A DNA stretch of 48,907 nucleotides from CAIOZA01 sp964464375 (GCA_964464375.1 CAYXFU010000027.1:1-48907), one strand, 5' to 3'; shown: positions 27,701 through 36,945, counted from the first letter of the stretch. Numbers and translations are program-made. The notes: a model not told the origin generated them from the letters alone.

Positions 27701-28428
27701 GAATTGTCAAAGTCGAATAGCTCTACACTAGCCAAATTAGGTATAACTAAAGCAATTTTTGTTCCATTTTGGCTAGCTTTCATCTGACCCTTTTTGTTGG
27801 ACAAATTTCCTTTATGAATCGATCCACCAATTGATGTAACTGGATTAAGACTAATGCCGGTGGCGGACACATGGTAAACACGGAAAACATCTGAATCCCA
27901 TTCATGCATAATTAACCACCAATCTGTTCCGTTACTATGCCTTACAGCTGTAAGCTTTTCAGTAGGATTGGAAAAGATTAATTTATTTTTTGGGGTTAAT
28001 ACATCCCCTAAACCGCCATCATTATTCATGTCAACTTCTGAGTATCGGCATCCATTAACTCCCTGATCATTATCATTAGTTATAACATAAAAAATATTTG
28101 TAGAATTTGGTTTGGGAATGATAATAGCAGATTGTGTCGCATTATTGTTTCCGCTAAGTCCGGAACCGTTCCTCATTGGTGAGTGATTACGATTCCAGAT
28201 TATTTCTCCATTAGTGTAAAATAATAACTTTCCGTTAGCATCCGAAATAGAGGCACAACCTTCCTCTGCTAAAATCGCACTGCTAGTCAAAGCAATCGGA
28301 TTGAGATCGAATGTATTGAATGTAATCCCTGCGTTTTCACCAAAGAACCAGTTATAAGCCTCTTTTTGTGAATATGTCGACAAGTAATTTAAACAAAACA
28401 ATATGAGAATTATCCGAATTAGCACCAC
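24742..28428 (-). CDS. T9SS propeller protein with seven Ig/PKD-like repeats
   Basis: 1228 aa, third gene of a tandem paralogous trio. Signal peptide 1-20 (cut after TYS). A head domain at 21-372 resembles a WD40-like propeller (NWFFGENAGITFNT, EEGCASISDANGKLLFY, NNNATQSAIIIPKP, SRQGLPNF). Then come seven repeats at about 376-450, 455-522, 527-597, 600-672, 675-747, 750-818 and 824-893. Each has a CxG motif (C385, C466, C539, C613, C687, C762, C836), a W(S/T)xG-type strand and mostly a closing GC. A Hydin/ASPM-like domain (about 897-1000), a cohesin-like beta region and a T9SS type A sorting domain (from about 1150, ending FTKPILIYK) complete it. It is likely exported across the outer membrane and surface-attached. 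The stop of the previous gene lies 12 nt upstream, so the trio is one operon. Confidence 0.88.
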   Translation of the reverse strand: MVLIRIILILFCLNYLSTYSQKEAYNWFFGENAGITFNTFDLNPIALTSSAILAEEGCASISDANGKLLFYTNGEIIWNRNHSPMRNGSGLSGNNNATQSAIIIPKPNSTNIFYVITNDNDQGVNGCRYSEVDMNNDGGLGDVLTPKNKLIFSNPTEKLTAVRHSNGTDWWLIMHEWDSDVFRVYHVSATGISLNPVTSIGGSIHKGNLSNKKGQMKASQNGTKIALVIPNLASVELFDFDNSKGILQNEIMLKSSVFNDAYGVEFSSTGSYIYITKREIPSAILQFNLKTWTTSGILNTQSLIAESQDYRDFQSLQLAPDDKIYVARPNKLFLGRINNPDIAGKNCNYVDSAVYLGGKLSRQGLPNFFSKELIKLKLGANVNVCEGDTLFLKSTFIFGATYQWSGPDKFTSQLQNPFLIIKTETQSGYYFLSARVSGREYFDSIYITVHPSTKFSIISSGSTIICPGDSVVLYPNILDPGLNYNWSTGESTPKIIVKKPGKYSLTIVNQNGCKLTQDTLVQYVRFTTRILPQGSTEFCSGDSVILVATPLESNNFLQWSTGESKDRIVVKTSQQIILKIENANGCKDFDTVDIKVNDKLNASIESDLSLPFCEGDTVTLSTNYKGPKFNYKWTGGKISQSIRISQSGDYQVIVSYNNGCTDTAKIVAVFNPKPKIDILPNSSLTFCSGDSVILQALSDSQSKIIYRWSTGDTIQSITVKQKANYTVTATNESGCFDTTSILVNVLPSPKADILPDGSTNLCEGDALKLIASPIGSNYSIKWSNGATSDYIWVNATGRYGLEVTNQFGCKDSAELFIRFHPKPIPKIVSSGPLTICKGGGINLHTYQKYQTYKWSTGENSESILISDAGVYYVEVQDSNGCKNISPNITVSVNDVNISINDISNTKFGNNCIGSSKSKSIQISNYGNETVSIKSLTFPEKSAFGITANIIFPYFLSPNSSLPVEISFNPKFLKPYEDTLNIKIVSPCFFDYKINVSGTGVASARVFIPDTSLPVGSEYCIPVNFKLLCGDTLRNNLKIKTSLVIDASIFIPKKELPEYVKRTYVIGSKRYFDIEGNIELLTNRDSILFAICGTVLFGDYEWVVIELKEVIADNPYLSSSILGGELQTYGVCALEISHIQNSNLTRVQFLQNAEDGRINIELNTQEKGLFKCSVFDLEGRMIHNEEWFNNADKRLTKTFYLETTQGDGIYFYQILTPSRQFTKPILIYK
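25750..27303 (-). repeat. Seven tandem Ig/PKD-like coding repeats
   Basis: The conserved cysteines recur every 73-75 residues (81 between the first two), so the DNA has a period near 222 nt. The repeats are diverged at sequence level. The first has a WSGP motif, the next five mostly WSTG or a close variant with CxGD, and the last has CKGG. Confidence 0.8.
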
Positions 28429-28440
28429 TATTTCTTTGAA

Positions 28441-31230
28441 TTATTTAATTTTAATGAAATATCCGGTAAAAGTTGAAATTTGATTTCTAATCATCCAAAA
28501 GTAAATTCCGGGCATAAAACTTCTGCTATTAATTTCAATAATATTACTTTCTCTAAAAGAAATTGAATAATAAATTGAGTTGATTTTTTCACCTTTAGAA
28601 TCAAATAAATCGACGCTAATGTCGGATGATAATTTTAGATTTGAGACTAAAGTTAAGTTCGATTCCACAGGATTCGGATATTGAGTGAAACTTTGCTTTT
28701 CAAAGAAGACTATCTTGCTAATTGTTGGCTGGCAAATTCCATATAAATTCAGGGAGCCATTGAGTGTATCAAGTTCTATGAATCTATTGGTGCATTTAGC
28801 CGATAAGAATTCTACGGGAACAAAACTATTATCAAGCATAACTGTACCAAAAATACTACCAATTATAGTTTGTGTGTTCTTAATCAACACAGAATCTATC
28901 TTTAATGTAATTATATTTGAACCATTCTCAATTCGCTGATCAACTATTTGTGGTTGATCCGCATTAAGTAGGAAGGCTCGATTGGGTATTGATATTTTAA
29001 TATTGAATGACAACTTATATGAACTGGTATCAAATAATTGAGCATAGATTGGAATCTTATAATTCATTTCACCAATTTTTGCTTTTGCATGCGGAATCAT
29101 TAGTTCAAGCCTTTCTCCAGTACCTGCACATTCTAGAGCACAAATATAAGTAGCTTTGCAGGGGGATATAATTTCAACGATTAGTGTATCATAAAACTTT
29201 CCGGCGGATACTGGGTTTGCTTCTATAACAATAGAAGCTCTACCATCTGGCACTAATACTGAATTTGGTGCAGGTTTTGAAACTATTTTGAATGCACTTT
29301 TACCATCTTTTAATTCTATACTACCAATAAGCATTTCTGCTGTACCCTGGCTAATAAGATCAATTTGTTTTGTTGCCGATAAATCAACTAATAAATCTCC
29401 AAAATTATAATAATCAATCATTGATGCAATTGATTGAACAATGTTTACTTTGATACTATCTATACCTTTGCAACCATAGTTATCTGTTACTGTAACAAAA
29501 TAATAACCAGCCTCTTTTGCAATAATCCCAGGTTTTGTTGCACCAGTTGACCAACTGTATGATGCATAACTTTCTTTAACAGATATTAACTCACTTCCAC
29601 CATTGCAAAGCCAAATACTATCCCCCTGAACAATCTGAGGAACTGGAGGTAATTTTTGCTGAACATAGCAATAAGCAGTATCCCTGCATCCATTTTCATT
29701 TTCTACTATAAGAGAATATAAACCAGAAGAATCAGTAATTATACTTTGAGATTTCGATCCATTATTCCATAAATATTTATTCTTGATTGAACTGTTGCTT
29801 GATTGGAGTAGAAGACTAGAGCCTTTACAAAGATTTGCTGTATCTCCGGGAATAATATTTATTACAGGTTTTGGGAAAATTTTAACCAGAATACTGTCAG
29901 TTTTAGTGATATTTGCCATCTTGACAGTCAATTTATATAAACCACTATCTAACAATGAAATTGATGGAATTACAAGAAAAGCAGAATCCGATGTTAAACC
30001 ATTTGGACCTTTCCAGCTATAGCTTGCACTATCGAGCCGATTACTATTCAAAAACAACGAGTCACCTTCACATAGCACAGAATTTCCTTTAATTTCCACA
30101 CTAAAATCTATAAAGCTCTGATTAAATGAAGGGAGTCCTTGCCTGCACTTACGATCACCTAAGGATACAGCAACATCATCAAATCCACATTTATCGTAAC
30201 TTTTATTAGGTTCATTGATACAAGCCAGATCGTATCTTTCGCGTTTAGCAATATAAATTTTCAAGTCAGGTCCGACCTGCATAGCATGATAAAGCAAATA
30301 TACAGCACTCTGAATAACCTTTTGAACAGAATTAATAACCTTCTGAGGAGAACCAGCATTCAGGTTTATCTGGTATATCGCAGAAGGATTATCAAATCCG
30401 GCACAAGAGAAATATACTTTTGACACATCAGGTGAAAATTCTATTCCGTATACTGTTTTATATAAAATTGATTGAATTGTTATCGGATTTGAAAGAATAC
30501 CTGTTTTGTTATCAAAATCAAAAATCTCTACTATACCCTTATCGTATATTGCCAAGGCTAACCGTTTACCATTAGAAGAAAATTTCATGTATCCAGAAGC
30601 ATTCATATCGGAACCATCATGAAGGGTGCCGACATCTGAGATTACAGGCAAATTTACAACACCTGTATCGGTTAGCAAATAAGATAAGAATCTGCTAGTT
30701 TTCCATTCATGGGCAATAACCCAAACATCCTTTTCATTTTTGTGTTTGACAGCAGAAATCTTTTCTGCAACAGGATTATGCAAAGGGGCGTTTTTTAAAA
30801 TAATATCGCCAAGTTTCTGATCCTTATCCATATCGACCAGTGAATATTTCATTCCATTTGATTTGCCTTGACAGTCAACTGTAAAAATATAATAAAATTT
30901 CTCTGATCGTGGCTTTTGTACTATAATTGCAGATTGTGTTGAGGAGAAATTGCCATCGAGATTATCCCCATTTGGCATTTGTACATGAAATCTATTCCAA
31001 ACTGTGGTCCCATCAGTATAAAAGAGCAGATTCCCCTGCCAATCAGACATAACAGCACATCCTTCGTTAGTTTTCATTGCACTATTAGTTAAATAAACTG
31101 GAGCTTTATCGGCAGTATTAAATGATATCCCACTATAATCACCGAAATACCATGTATCTGCATCATGAAGCTGAGAATAGCTATTAGGAGATAAAATTAT
31201 AAAAAGAAATATTGTAACTAATTTAATCAT
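28441..31230 (-). CDS. T9SS propeller protein with three Ig/PKD-like repeats
   Basis: 929 aa, second gene of the trio. Signal peptide 1-19 (MIKLVTIFLFIILSPNSYS). The propeller-like head at 20-370 shares the motifs of its neighbours (TWYFGDYSGISFNT, NEGCAVMSDWQGNLLFY, SSTQSAIIVQKP, CRQGLPSF). Three repeats follow at about 378-450, 455-525 and 530-597 with C387, C468 and C542. Then a Hydin/ASPM-like domain (about 605-700), a cohesin-like region and a T9SS type A sorting domain (YPNPVESNLTLVSNL ... GYFIKIK). The ATG directly abuts the stop codon of the previous gene (TAAATG), indicating translational coupling. Probable surface protein of unknown ligand. Confidence 0.88.
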   Translation of the reverse strand: MIKLVTIFLFIILSPNSYSQLHDADTWYFGDYSGISFNTADKAPVYLTNSAMKTNEGCAVMSDWQGNLLFYTDGTTVWNRFHVQMPNGDNLDGNFSSTQSAIIVQKPRSEKFYYIFTVDCQGKSNGMKYSLVDMDKDQKLGDIILKNAPLHNPVAEKISAVKHKNEKDVWVIAHEWKTSRFLSYLLTDTGVVNLPVISDVGTLHDGSDMNASGYMKFSSNGKRLALAIYDKGIVEIFDFDNKTGILSNPITIQSILYKTVYGIEFSPDVSKVYFSCAGFDNPSAIYQINLNAGSPQKVINSVQKVIQSAVYLLYHAMQVGPDLKIYIAKRERYDLACINEPNKSYDKCGFDDVAVSLGDRKCRQGLPSFNQSFIDFSVEIKGNSVLCEGDSLFLNSNRLDSASYSWKGPNGLTSDSAFLVIPSISLLDSGLYKLTVKMANITKTDSILVKIFPKPVINIIPGDTANLCKGSSLLLQSSNSSIKNKYLWNNGSKSQSIITDSSGLYSLIVENENGCRDTAYCYVQQKLPPVPQIVQGDSIWLCNGGSELISVKESYASYSWSTGATKPGIIAKEAGYYFVTVTDNYGCKGIDSIKVNIVQSIASMIDYYNFGDLLVDLSATKQIDLISQGTAEMLIGSIELKDGKSAFKIVSKPAPNSVLVPDGRASIVIEANPVSAGKFYDTLIVEIISPCKATYICALECAGTGERLELMIPHAKAKIGEMNYKIPIYAQLFDTSSYKLSFNIKISIPNRAFLLNADQPQIVDQRIENGSNIITLKIDSVLIKNTQTIIGSIFGTVMLDNSFVPVEFLSAKCTNRFIELDTLNGSLNLYGICQPTISKIVFFEKQSFTQYPNPVESNLTLVSNLKLSSDISVDLFDSKGEKINSIYYSISFRESNIIEINSRSFMPGIYFWMIRNQISTFTGYFIKIK
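29440..30099 (-). repeat. Three tandem Ig/PKD-like coding repeats
   Basis: Cysteine spacing is 81 then 74 residues, the same as the first steps in the seven-repeat paralogue. The first repeat has WKGP, the last has CNGG and WSTG, matching the first and last repeats of the neighbour. Confidence 0.75.
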
Positions 31231-33087
31231 TTAATACTTTATGAATGTTAGTCTGTGAATATGTTGGGAAGCTGTAGTAATAATAAGATAATAATATCCT
31301 GAAGATAGCTTTTTTAAATCAAAATTATGGTGAATACCCTGCTCAGATTTTTGAATAATGATATCGCGACTGATTATTCTATTTCCAATTAAAGAATACA
31401 CTGAAATATCTGCATTTGTTTCATCTGATGATTTAATATTCACTTCTAGCAAATCAGACACAACCGTTTGTAGTAGTTCAATTTGAACTTTAGATGTATT
31501 TGTTACTTTTCTTAGATCCGATTTGCATACATCATTCATTATTATTTCACCTGATTCAAGAAAAGCCACTAATGTTGTATCAGACCATGAAAAATCAGAG
31601 ATTTTTACTTCATTTTTTGGTTTTTCTCCAAGTAGAATGGTGCCCTTTAGTCTGAACAGCTCAATATCAGAGTTAGTCAAACCATTAGTCAAGCCATTAA
31701 ATTTTAATATTCTCACACCATTTTGAATAATATTTTCTCTAAATTCGGGCAAATTCAAATCTGGAAGAAATGCCGAAGCATTAAATTCGAGGGTAATATC
31801 ATAGCTAAGGTGGTTCCCAATAATAGTATCGGTCAGAAGCTTAGCAAATATTGGTAGTTCGACTACATCACCTGGACGTCCTTTTGCACTATTTATCCGG
31901 ATAAGGGATTTGTGAATTTTTGGATCAGGCTTATCTACTAAATATAGTTTTTGAAATGCAAAATTAGGTAATCCCAACCTGCATAAAGTTCCATCGAGAT
32001 AAACTCCATCTTCAACAAATTCACATTTTGCTCCTCTTGCATCAGGATTATTAATAACAGAAAGATAACCATTCAAATATTTGCTAATGTATAGTTTGCC
32101 GTCAGGAGCCGCCTGTATTGCACCAAACATATAGCCGTTAAAACTTGAAGCTATTATTTGTTTTGATTTTAATATTTCATTCCTCGATCCACTTATTAGA
32201 TCGAATTGAAAAATATGAGTATTTAGATTATTTTCTAAATTACTACAATATAGCTTTGTACCATCTGGAGAAAAACAAACTCCATAGGCAATGTAATCAT
32301 TGTTCTCTTTCGGTATAAGTGGCAACTCTATAGCATTTGATAACTCACCTGTTTTATTACTGAAATCATATAACTCAAATTGCGAGGCTGAATAAGTTGC
32401 AGCAGCAATCCTTGAACCATCAGGAGAAACAGCTAAATAGCCCATTGGACTATACTTTCTGGTTAGGTCATATCCTAAATTAAACTTACTAATTACGGGA
32501 TCTTTTGTTAATCCAATTGAGGTTAGTAGATATGAACGGAAATTGTATGAATATTGTTCTTTAATAGCAATCCAAATATCTGTCTGATTCGAATGAACGA
32601 TTGCGACTAGTTTTTCTGCACAGGAGTCATAGACTTTTACATTTTTTTTAATTACTTCCCCAAAACCGTTATCACCACCTAAGTCAACAATTGAGTAGTA
32701 AAGCGGTCCTCCGAGATTGCAGGTTGTAAAAACAAAAAATAGGTAGTTATTCGATGGTTGTTGAACAATTAGAACTGCCTGAGTAGCAGAGGAACCACCC
32801 AAAAGTCCGGATCCATTTAACATCAATTCGTGTTTCTTGTTCCATATTTTATCACCTTGGGCATAGAACAATAAATTTCCAAGCTCATCAGAAATTGCAG
32901 CAGTACCTTCTTCTGTAACAAGATCACTATGAACTGCGATAGGCTTTTTATCTGCAGTATTAAAAGTTATTCCGGAATGTTCACCAAAATACCAATTATT
33001 AGCTTCAGGACCAAGAATGTGATCCTGTGCAATTAGCCAAGAAATACTTGATAGCAATAATAATATATATATTTTGATGTTATTCAC
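31231..33087 (-). CDS. T9SS propeller protein without Ig/PKD repeats
   Basis: 618 aa, first gene of the trio. Signal peptide about 1-21 (ILLLLSSISWLIAQ). The propeller-like head at 22-375 has NNWYFGEHSGITFNT, EEGTAAISDELGNLLFY, SSATQAVLIVQQP, repeated PDG motifs (SPDGSRIA, SPDGTKLY, APDGKLYI) and CRLGLPNF. It passes straight into the cohesin-like region (about 395-520), with no Ig/PKD repeats and no Hydin-like domain. The C-terminal domain (about 545-618) has the strand pattern of T9SS type A signals (DISVYSLIGNRI..LSSGYYYLII..LTFIKY). A 94-nt upstream gap to the acyl-CoA ligase gene should hold the operon promoter, but no clear consensus is seen. Confidence 0.85.
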   Translation of the reverse strand: MNNIKIYILLLLSSISWLIAQDHILGPEANNWYFGEHSGITFNTADKKPIAVHSDLVTEEGTAAISDELGNLLFYAQGDKIWNKKHELMLNGSGLLGGSSATQAVLIVQQPSNNYLFFVFTTCNLGGPLYYSIVDLGGDNGFGEVIKKNVKVYDSCAEKLVAIVHSNQTDIWIAIKEQYSYNFRSYLLTSIGLTKDPVISKFNLGYDLTRKYSPMGYLAVSPDGSRIAAATYSASQFELYDFSNKTGELSNAIELPLIPKENNDYIAYGVCFSPDGTKLYCSNLENNLNTHIFQFDLISGSRNEILKSKQIIASSFNGYMFGAIQAAPDGKLYISKYLNGYLSVINNPDARGAKCEFVEDGVYLDGTLCRLGLPNFAFQKLYLVDKPDPKIHKSLIRINSAKGRPGDVVELPIFAKLLTDTIIGNHLSYDITLEFNASAFLPDLNLPEFRENIIQNGVRILKFNGLTNGLTNSDIELFRLKGTILLGEKPKNEVKISDFSWSDTTLVAFLESGEIIMNDVCKSDLRKVTNTSKVQIELLQTVVSDLLEVNIKSSDETNADISVYSLIGNRIISRDIIIQKSEQGIHHNFDLKKLSSGYYYLIITTASQHIHRLTFIKY

Positions 33088-33181
33088 TTCAAATAAAGCT
33101 ATAAATTATGTTTAACATATCAATAACTAATTTAAGTGAAAAAAGTTACTAAATAAAATAAAATATAAATAAAATTCACAA

Positions 33182-34987
33182 TTATTTCATCCCATACATC
33201 TGTTCTATCAGATCATTATATTTCTTTTCTACGACATGACGTCTAATGCTCATTTTTGGAGTAAGTAAACCACTTTCGATAGTGAACGGTTCAGATAAGA
33301 GTTTAAACTTTCTCACTCTTTCAAATTTAGCTAAATCCTTTTGAAGTCTGTCAATATCATCCTTAATAACTTTGATGATCTTTTCATTAGCAATCAGTTC
33401 TGTTGGATTTTCGAAATTAATACCGACATTTTTTGCTAACTTCTGAAGCTCTCCAAAGTCAGGGGTAATTAAAGCAGTATTAAATTCTCTTCTATCACCT
33501 ATTAAGATGCATTGTTCAATAAAAGAACTTTGTGAGAGTAAGTTCTCAATGGGTTGAGGGGCAATATTCTTTCCACCGCTACTTACAAAAATATTCTTTT
33601 TTCGATCTGTAATTTTCAGATTACCTTTTTCGGTTAGAATACCGATATCACCTGTATAAAGCCAGCCATCATCATCAATTGCTTCCATTGTTGCTCGTTC
33701 ATCATTCCAATAGCCTTTCATAATATTAGGACCACGAGCTAGTATCTCACCATCCTCAGCAATTCTAATTTCCACATTATCTAATGGCATTCCTACTGTT
33801 CCAGGCTCTAAGTTATCAACCCTGGATATTGTTAGAGCAGGTGATGACTCTGTTAATCCATATCCTTCGAGAACACCATAACCAATTGCCAAAAAGAATT
33901 CGAATACCTCGGCAGCTAGAGCAGCCCCACCAGAAACAAAACATAATTTTTCACAACCAATTCTCTCTCTGATTTTGGAGAAAACAAGTGAATCAGCAAG
34001 TTTATATTTTGTTTGCAGGAAAAAGGAAACATTATTGTTAAGTTTAGCATGAACATATTTTAAACCGGTATCCAAAGCCCAATGAAATATTTTTTGCTTT
34101 GCTCCACCATCATTATCAGCTGCACTAATAATTTTTTTTCTAACCATTTCCATCAATTTTGGCACAGTTGTCATGAAAGTGGGTTTTGCTTCTTTAATAT
34201 TACCTGCAACCGCATCTATTGATTCTGCTATATAAATTGTGGCTCCACTGCTGAATGCTACATAATAGCCTGCTATTCTCTCAAATGAGTGGCAGAATGG
34301 CAGATAACTCAAGAAAATATCACTCTCATCAAATTTTGTAGTTTGTTTTGAGGCAATCGCATTAGAGACCATATTATTATGAGTTAACATTACACCTTTG
34401 GGATTCCCTGTTGTTCCGCTTGTATATATCACAGTCAATAAGTCTTCAGGGTTAACCTTGGCTGAATATTCAAGAATAATTTCTCTACGCTGCTGTGGTG
34501 TACGGATTTCTGACCCACGATCTGACACATATTTCATTGATTTAACATTTATATCCTGAGATTCGAATTGCTCATTTATTATGATTATATGACGGAGTGA
34601 TGAAATATTATCCTTTACCTCAACTACTTTTGCAAGTTGGAATGTGTTTGAGACAATAACACCTACTGCCTGGCAATCATTAAAAATAAATTCTTCCTGT
34701 TTGGCTGTTAATGTTGTAAACAATGGAACTGAAATCGCTCCAATACTCGCAATAGCCAGGTCAGAAATAATCCATTCAACCCGATTCTCCGAGACGATTC
34801 CAATTCTATCTCCAGCTTTGATACCCAAATTCAATAACCCCAGAGCAAAGTTTTCTACTTTTTCCCTTAATGTCTCGTGTGTAACATGCTCCCATTTACC
34901 ATCGATTTTAAATTTAAATGGGGTCATGCTCGAGCCATACTTTTCATGCAAAGATATAAGTAGCTCGGGAATAGTTCTGTAATTCAT
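33182..34987 (-). CDS. Long-chain fatty acid--CoA ligase
   Basis: 601 aa, an ANL-superfamily adenylating enzyme of the long-chain acyl-CoA synthetase type. It activates fatty acids with ATP and CoA. Motifs: P-loop YTSGTTGNPKG (188-198), GYGLTE (375-380), YTGD (444-447) and DRKK (461-464), followed by a small C-terminal domain with the GGKNIAPQPIEN segment. AGGAG precedes the ATG at good spacing. The STAS gene lies 36 nt upstream in the same direction, so both may share a transcript. Substrate chain length cannot be read from sequence. Confidence 0.93.
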   Translation of the reverse strand: MNYRTIPELLISLHEKYGSSMTPFKFKIDGKWEHVTHETLREKVENFALGLLNLGIKAGDRIGIVSENRVEWIISDLAIASIGAISVPLFTTLTAKQEEFIFNDCQAVGVIVSNTFQLAKVVEVKDNISSLRHIIIINEQFESQDINVKSMKYVSDRGSEIRTPQQRREIILEYSAKVNPEDLLTVIYTSGTTGNPKGVMLTHNNMVSNAIASKQTTKFDESDIFLSYLPFCHSFERIAGYYVAFSSGATIYIAESIDAVAGNIKEAKPTFMTTVPKLMEMVRKKIISAADNDGGAKQKIFHWALDTGLKYVHAKLNNNVSFFLQTKYKLADSLVFSKIRERIGCEKLCFVSGGAALAAEVFEFFLAIGYGVLEGYGLTESSPALTISRVDNLEPGTVGMPLDNVEIRIAEDGEILARGPNIMKGYWNDERATMEAIDDDGWLYTGDIGILTEKGNLKITDRKKNIFVSSGGKNIAPQPIENLLSQSSFIEQCILIGDRREFNTALITPDFGELQKLAKNVGINFENPTELIANEKIIKVIKDDIDRLQKDLAKFERVRKFKLLSEPFTIESGLLTPKMSIRRHVVEKKYNDLIEQMYGMK

Positions 34988-35023
34988 AACTGCTCCTAGG
35001 AAAATGATATTTAGAAAAAATAA

Positions 35024-35386
35024 TTATTTTACTTTGTGTTCCAGATAAATTAGTGCTTCTTCTTTTGTCTGGAATAACGGGAACACTTTATCCAACCCAA
35101 CAATTTTAAAAGAACTTAAAATATAAGGCGGTAATGCATAAGGAACCAGTCTCCCTCCGGCATTGCAGACATTATAGTGCCCATTGGTTATCGAACCAAT
35201 ACCATCAGAACCAAAAAAAGTAACAAATTCAAAATCGATAAGAACTTTTTTAACATCTTCAGTAACTAGTGATTGGATGCTTGATTTTAATTGAGAAGGG
35301 AAGTCGTAGTCTCCGCTATGAAAAGCACCAGCTAAATGAATAATCGCATAATCTTCATTACGTTCAATTTCTATTTTCATATCCAT
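35024..35386 (-). CDS. STAS-domain protein, anti-sigma antagonist type
   Basis: 120 aa forming a single STAS domain (beta-alpha pattern, LIDFEFVTFFGSDGIGSI at about 49-66). In SpoIIAA/RsbV relatives a serine in this loop is phosphorylated by a partner kinase; S60 is the candidate here. The first ATG is chosen because GGAG lies 7 nt upstream; a second ATG occurs two codons later. No anti-sigma kinase or phosphatase is nearby, so its partner switch is elsewhere or it acts differently. It lies between the flippase gene (86 nt upstream) and the acyl-CoA ligase gene (36 nt downstream). Confidence 0.85.
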   Translation of the reverse strand: MDMKIEIERNEDYAIIHLAGAFHSGDYDFPSQLKSSIQSLVTEDVKKVLIDFEFVTFFGSDGIGSITNGHYNVCNAGGRLVPYALPPYILSSFKIVGLDKVFPLFQTKEEALIYLEHKVK

Positions 35387-35472
35387 TTTCTGGCTCCAAT
35401 TTGATTCAATGATTTCATATTATTACGCTAAATATAATTCACAATATTAATAAAAAGTAATGAAATATTAAA

Positions 35473-36945
35473 CTATTTTTTTTTGAATAATGATCTGATT
35501 GATTTAATTTCAGATGCTGTAAAAAATTTAAAGTAAAACAACGCTGATACAAATGCAATAATCCCAAAAGTTCGAATAATAAATGATAAGCCGAGATTCA
35601 TATTATTTGTAAAAAATGCAATTGGGAAATAGACAACACACATTAGAAGCAATACCATTAATATTTTGCTCCAATTATATTCGATTGGATAGACCTTACG
35701 TGAAATTAGAAAAAGTAGAGAGGAACTTACGAAATAGGCAATAAATGTAGCCCAAGCGGCACCATAAATTCCCCAAATTGGTATTGTTAAGAAATTAATA
35801 GCAATATTAACAATAGCCGCAATTCCAACTACCAAAGGTAAGTAATCTGTTTTTTTACTTATATGAAAACCGGCGGCGAAATTTGAAAAAACTCCATTGA
35901 AATAATATCCGAACAAAATGATTGGAATAATACCCATACCACTCCAATAGTCAGATTTGATAAAGTTCCCTCCAATGAAAGGCATTCTAACTATGAACTC
36001 AATGTAGAATCCTATGACGAGAAACAAAACAACTGAAATTAGTGTAAAATAAGTAAATACCCTTGAGAACAATTGCTTGGCGTCAGGGTCATTATATCGG
36101 CTTAAATAAAATGGCTTCCATGCGTATTCAAAAATTGAAACAAATAACATCATAGGAATAGCCAGTCGATAATTAACACTATAAATTGCTACCTGCTGTG
36201 ACTGATCTGAGGTAGTAAGGTACTTTAGTATTGGTCTGTCTGCTACCTGAAGCACCATACCTGATAATGCGGCAGGCATAGTTGGAAAGCCAAACCTCAG
36301 CATTTGCAGAGTTAATGATTTATCAAACTTAAATACCAGAAATCTGTATAAATCAGGAAGAAAAAGAAAAATACCAAATACTGAAGATATCAATTGTGCC
36401 CAAAACACTCCCTCTGCTCCCCAATGAAAACCAATTACAAACCAGATGTTCAATGTAAATGCAACTATTATCATTGCAAAACGTGACCAGGCAAATCTTT
36501 TGGCTTTACCTGTCATTCTAAGCATTGCCATTGGTATTATTAGAAACGAATCCAATAATGGTAAAAATGCTGCTATTCTAACCAAGGTTACTGAGTTAGG
36601 TAAGGAGGACATTGTTGGTGCAATATTTTCAGCGAAAATGAAAACTAGTGACGATATAACAACAGACATCAATCCGATTGTATAATATGAAGTTGAAAAT
36701 ACTTTTTTGGTTTGAGCCATGTCATCTTTAGAATAGAATCTAAAAAAAGATGAATCCATTCCAAGTGCAAATGTGATATTTAAAAAGGCTATAATTGAAA
36801 AGAAAATGGTTACATCACCTAACTCAATTTGAGTTAGATAATTTGAATATATTGGCGTAAGAAAGAAAGTTAAAAATCGACCAACAACTGTAAATACTCC
36901 GTAAATGAGTGTATCAGATGCCAGGCTTCGTATTCTACTCTGCAT
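35473..36945 (-). CDS. Oligosaccharide flippase, MOP superfamily
   Basis: 490 aa with about 12-14 hydrophobic segments along its length and the N-terminal pattern of polysaccharide exporters (SDTLIYGVFTVVGRFLTFFL). Members of this Wzx/MurJ-like superfamily move lipid-linked sugars across the inner membrane. It follows the YfhO gene by 22 nt in one minus-strand run with a methyltransferase, suggesting a role in making a surface glycan. The carried substrate is unknown. Confidence 0.9.
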   Translation of the reverse strand: MQSRIRSLASDTLIYGVFTVVGRFLTFFLTPIYSNYLTQIELGDVTIFFSIIAFLNITFALGMDSSFFRFYSKDDMAQTKKVFSTSYYTIGLMSVVISSLVFIFAENIAPTMSSLPNSVTLVRIAAFLPLLDSFLIIPMAMLRMTGKAKRFAWSRFAMIIVAFTLNIWFVIGFHWGAEGVFWAQLISSVFGIFLFLPDLYRFLVFKFDKSLTLQMLRFGFPTMPAALSGMVLQVADRPILKYLTTSDQSQQVAIYSVNYRLAIPMMLFVSIFEYAWKPFYLSRYNDPDAKQLFSRVFTYFTLISVVLFLVIGFYIEFIVRMPFIGGNFIKSDYWSGMGIIPIILFGYYFNGVFSNFAAGFHISKKTDYLPLVVGIAAIVNIAINFLTIPIWGIYGAAWATFIAYFVSSSLLFLISRKVYPIEYNWSKILMVLLLMCVVYFPIAFFTNNMNLGLSFIIRTFGIIAFVSALFYFKFFTASEIKSIRSLFKKK

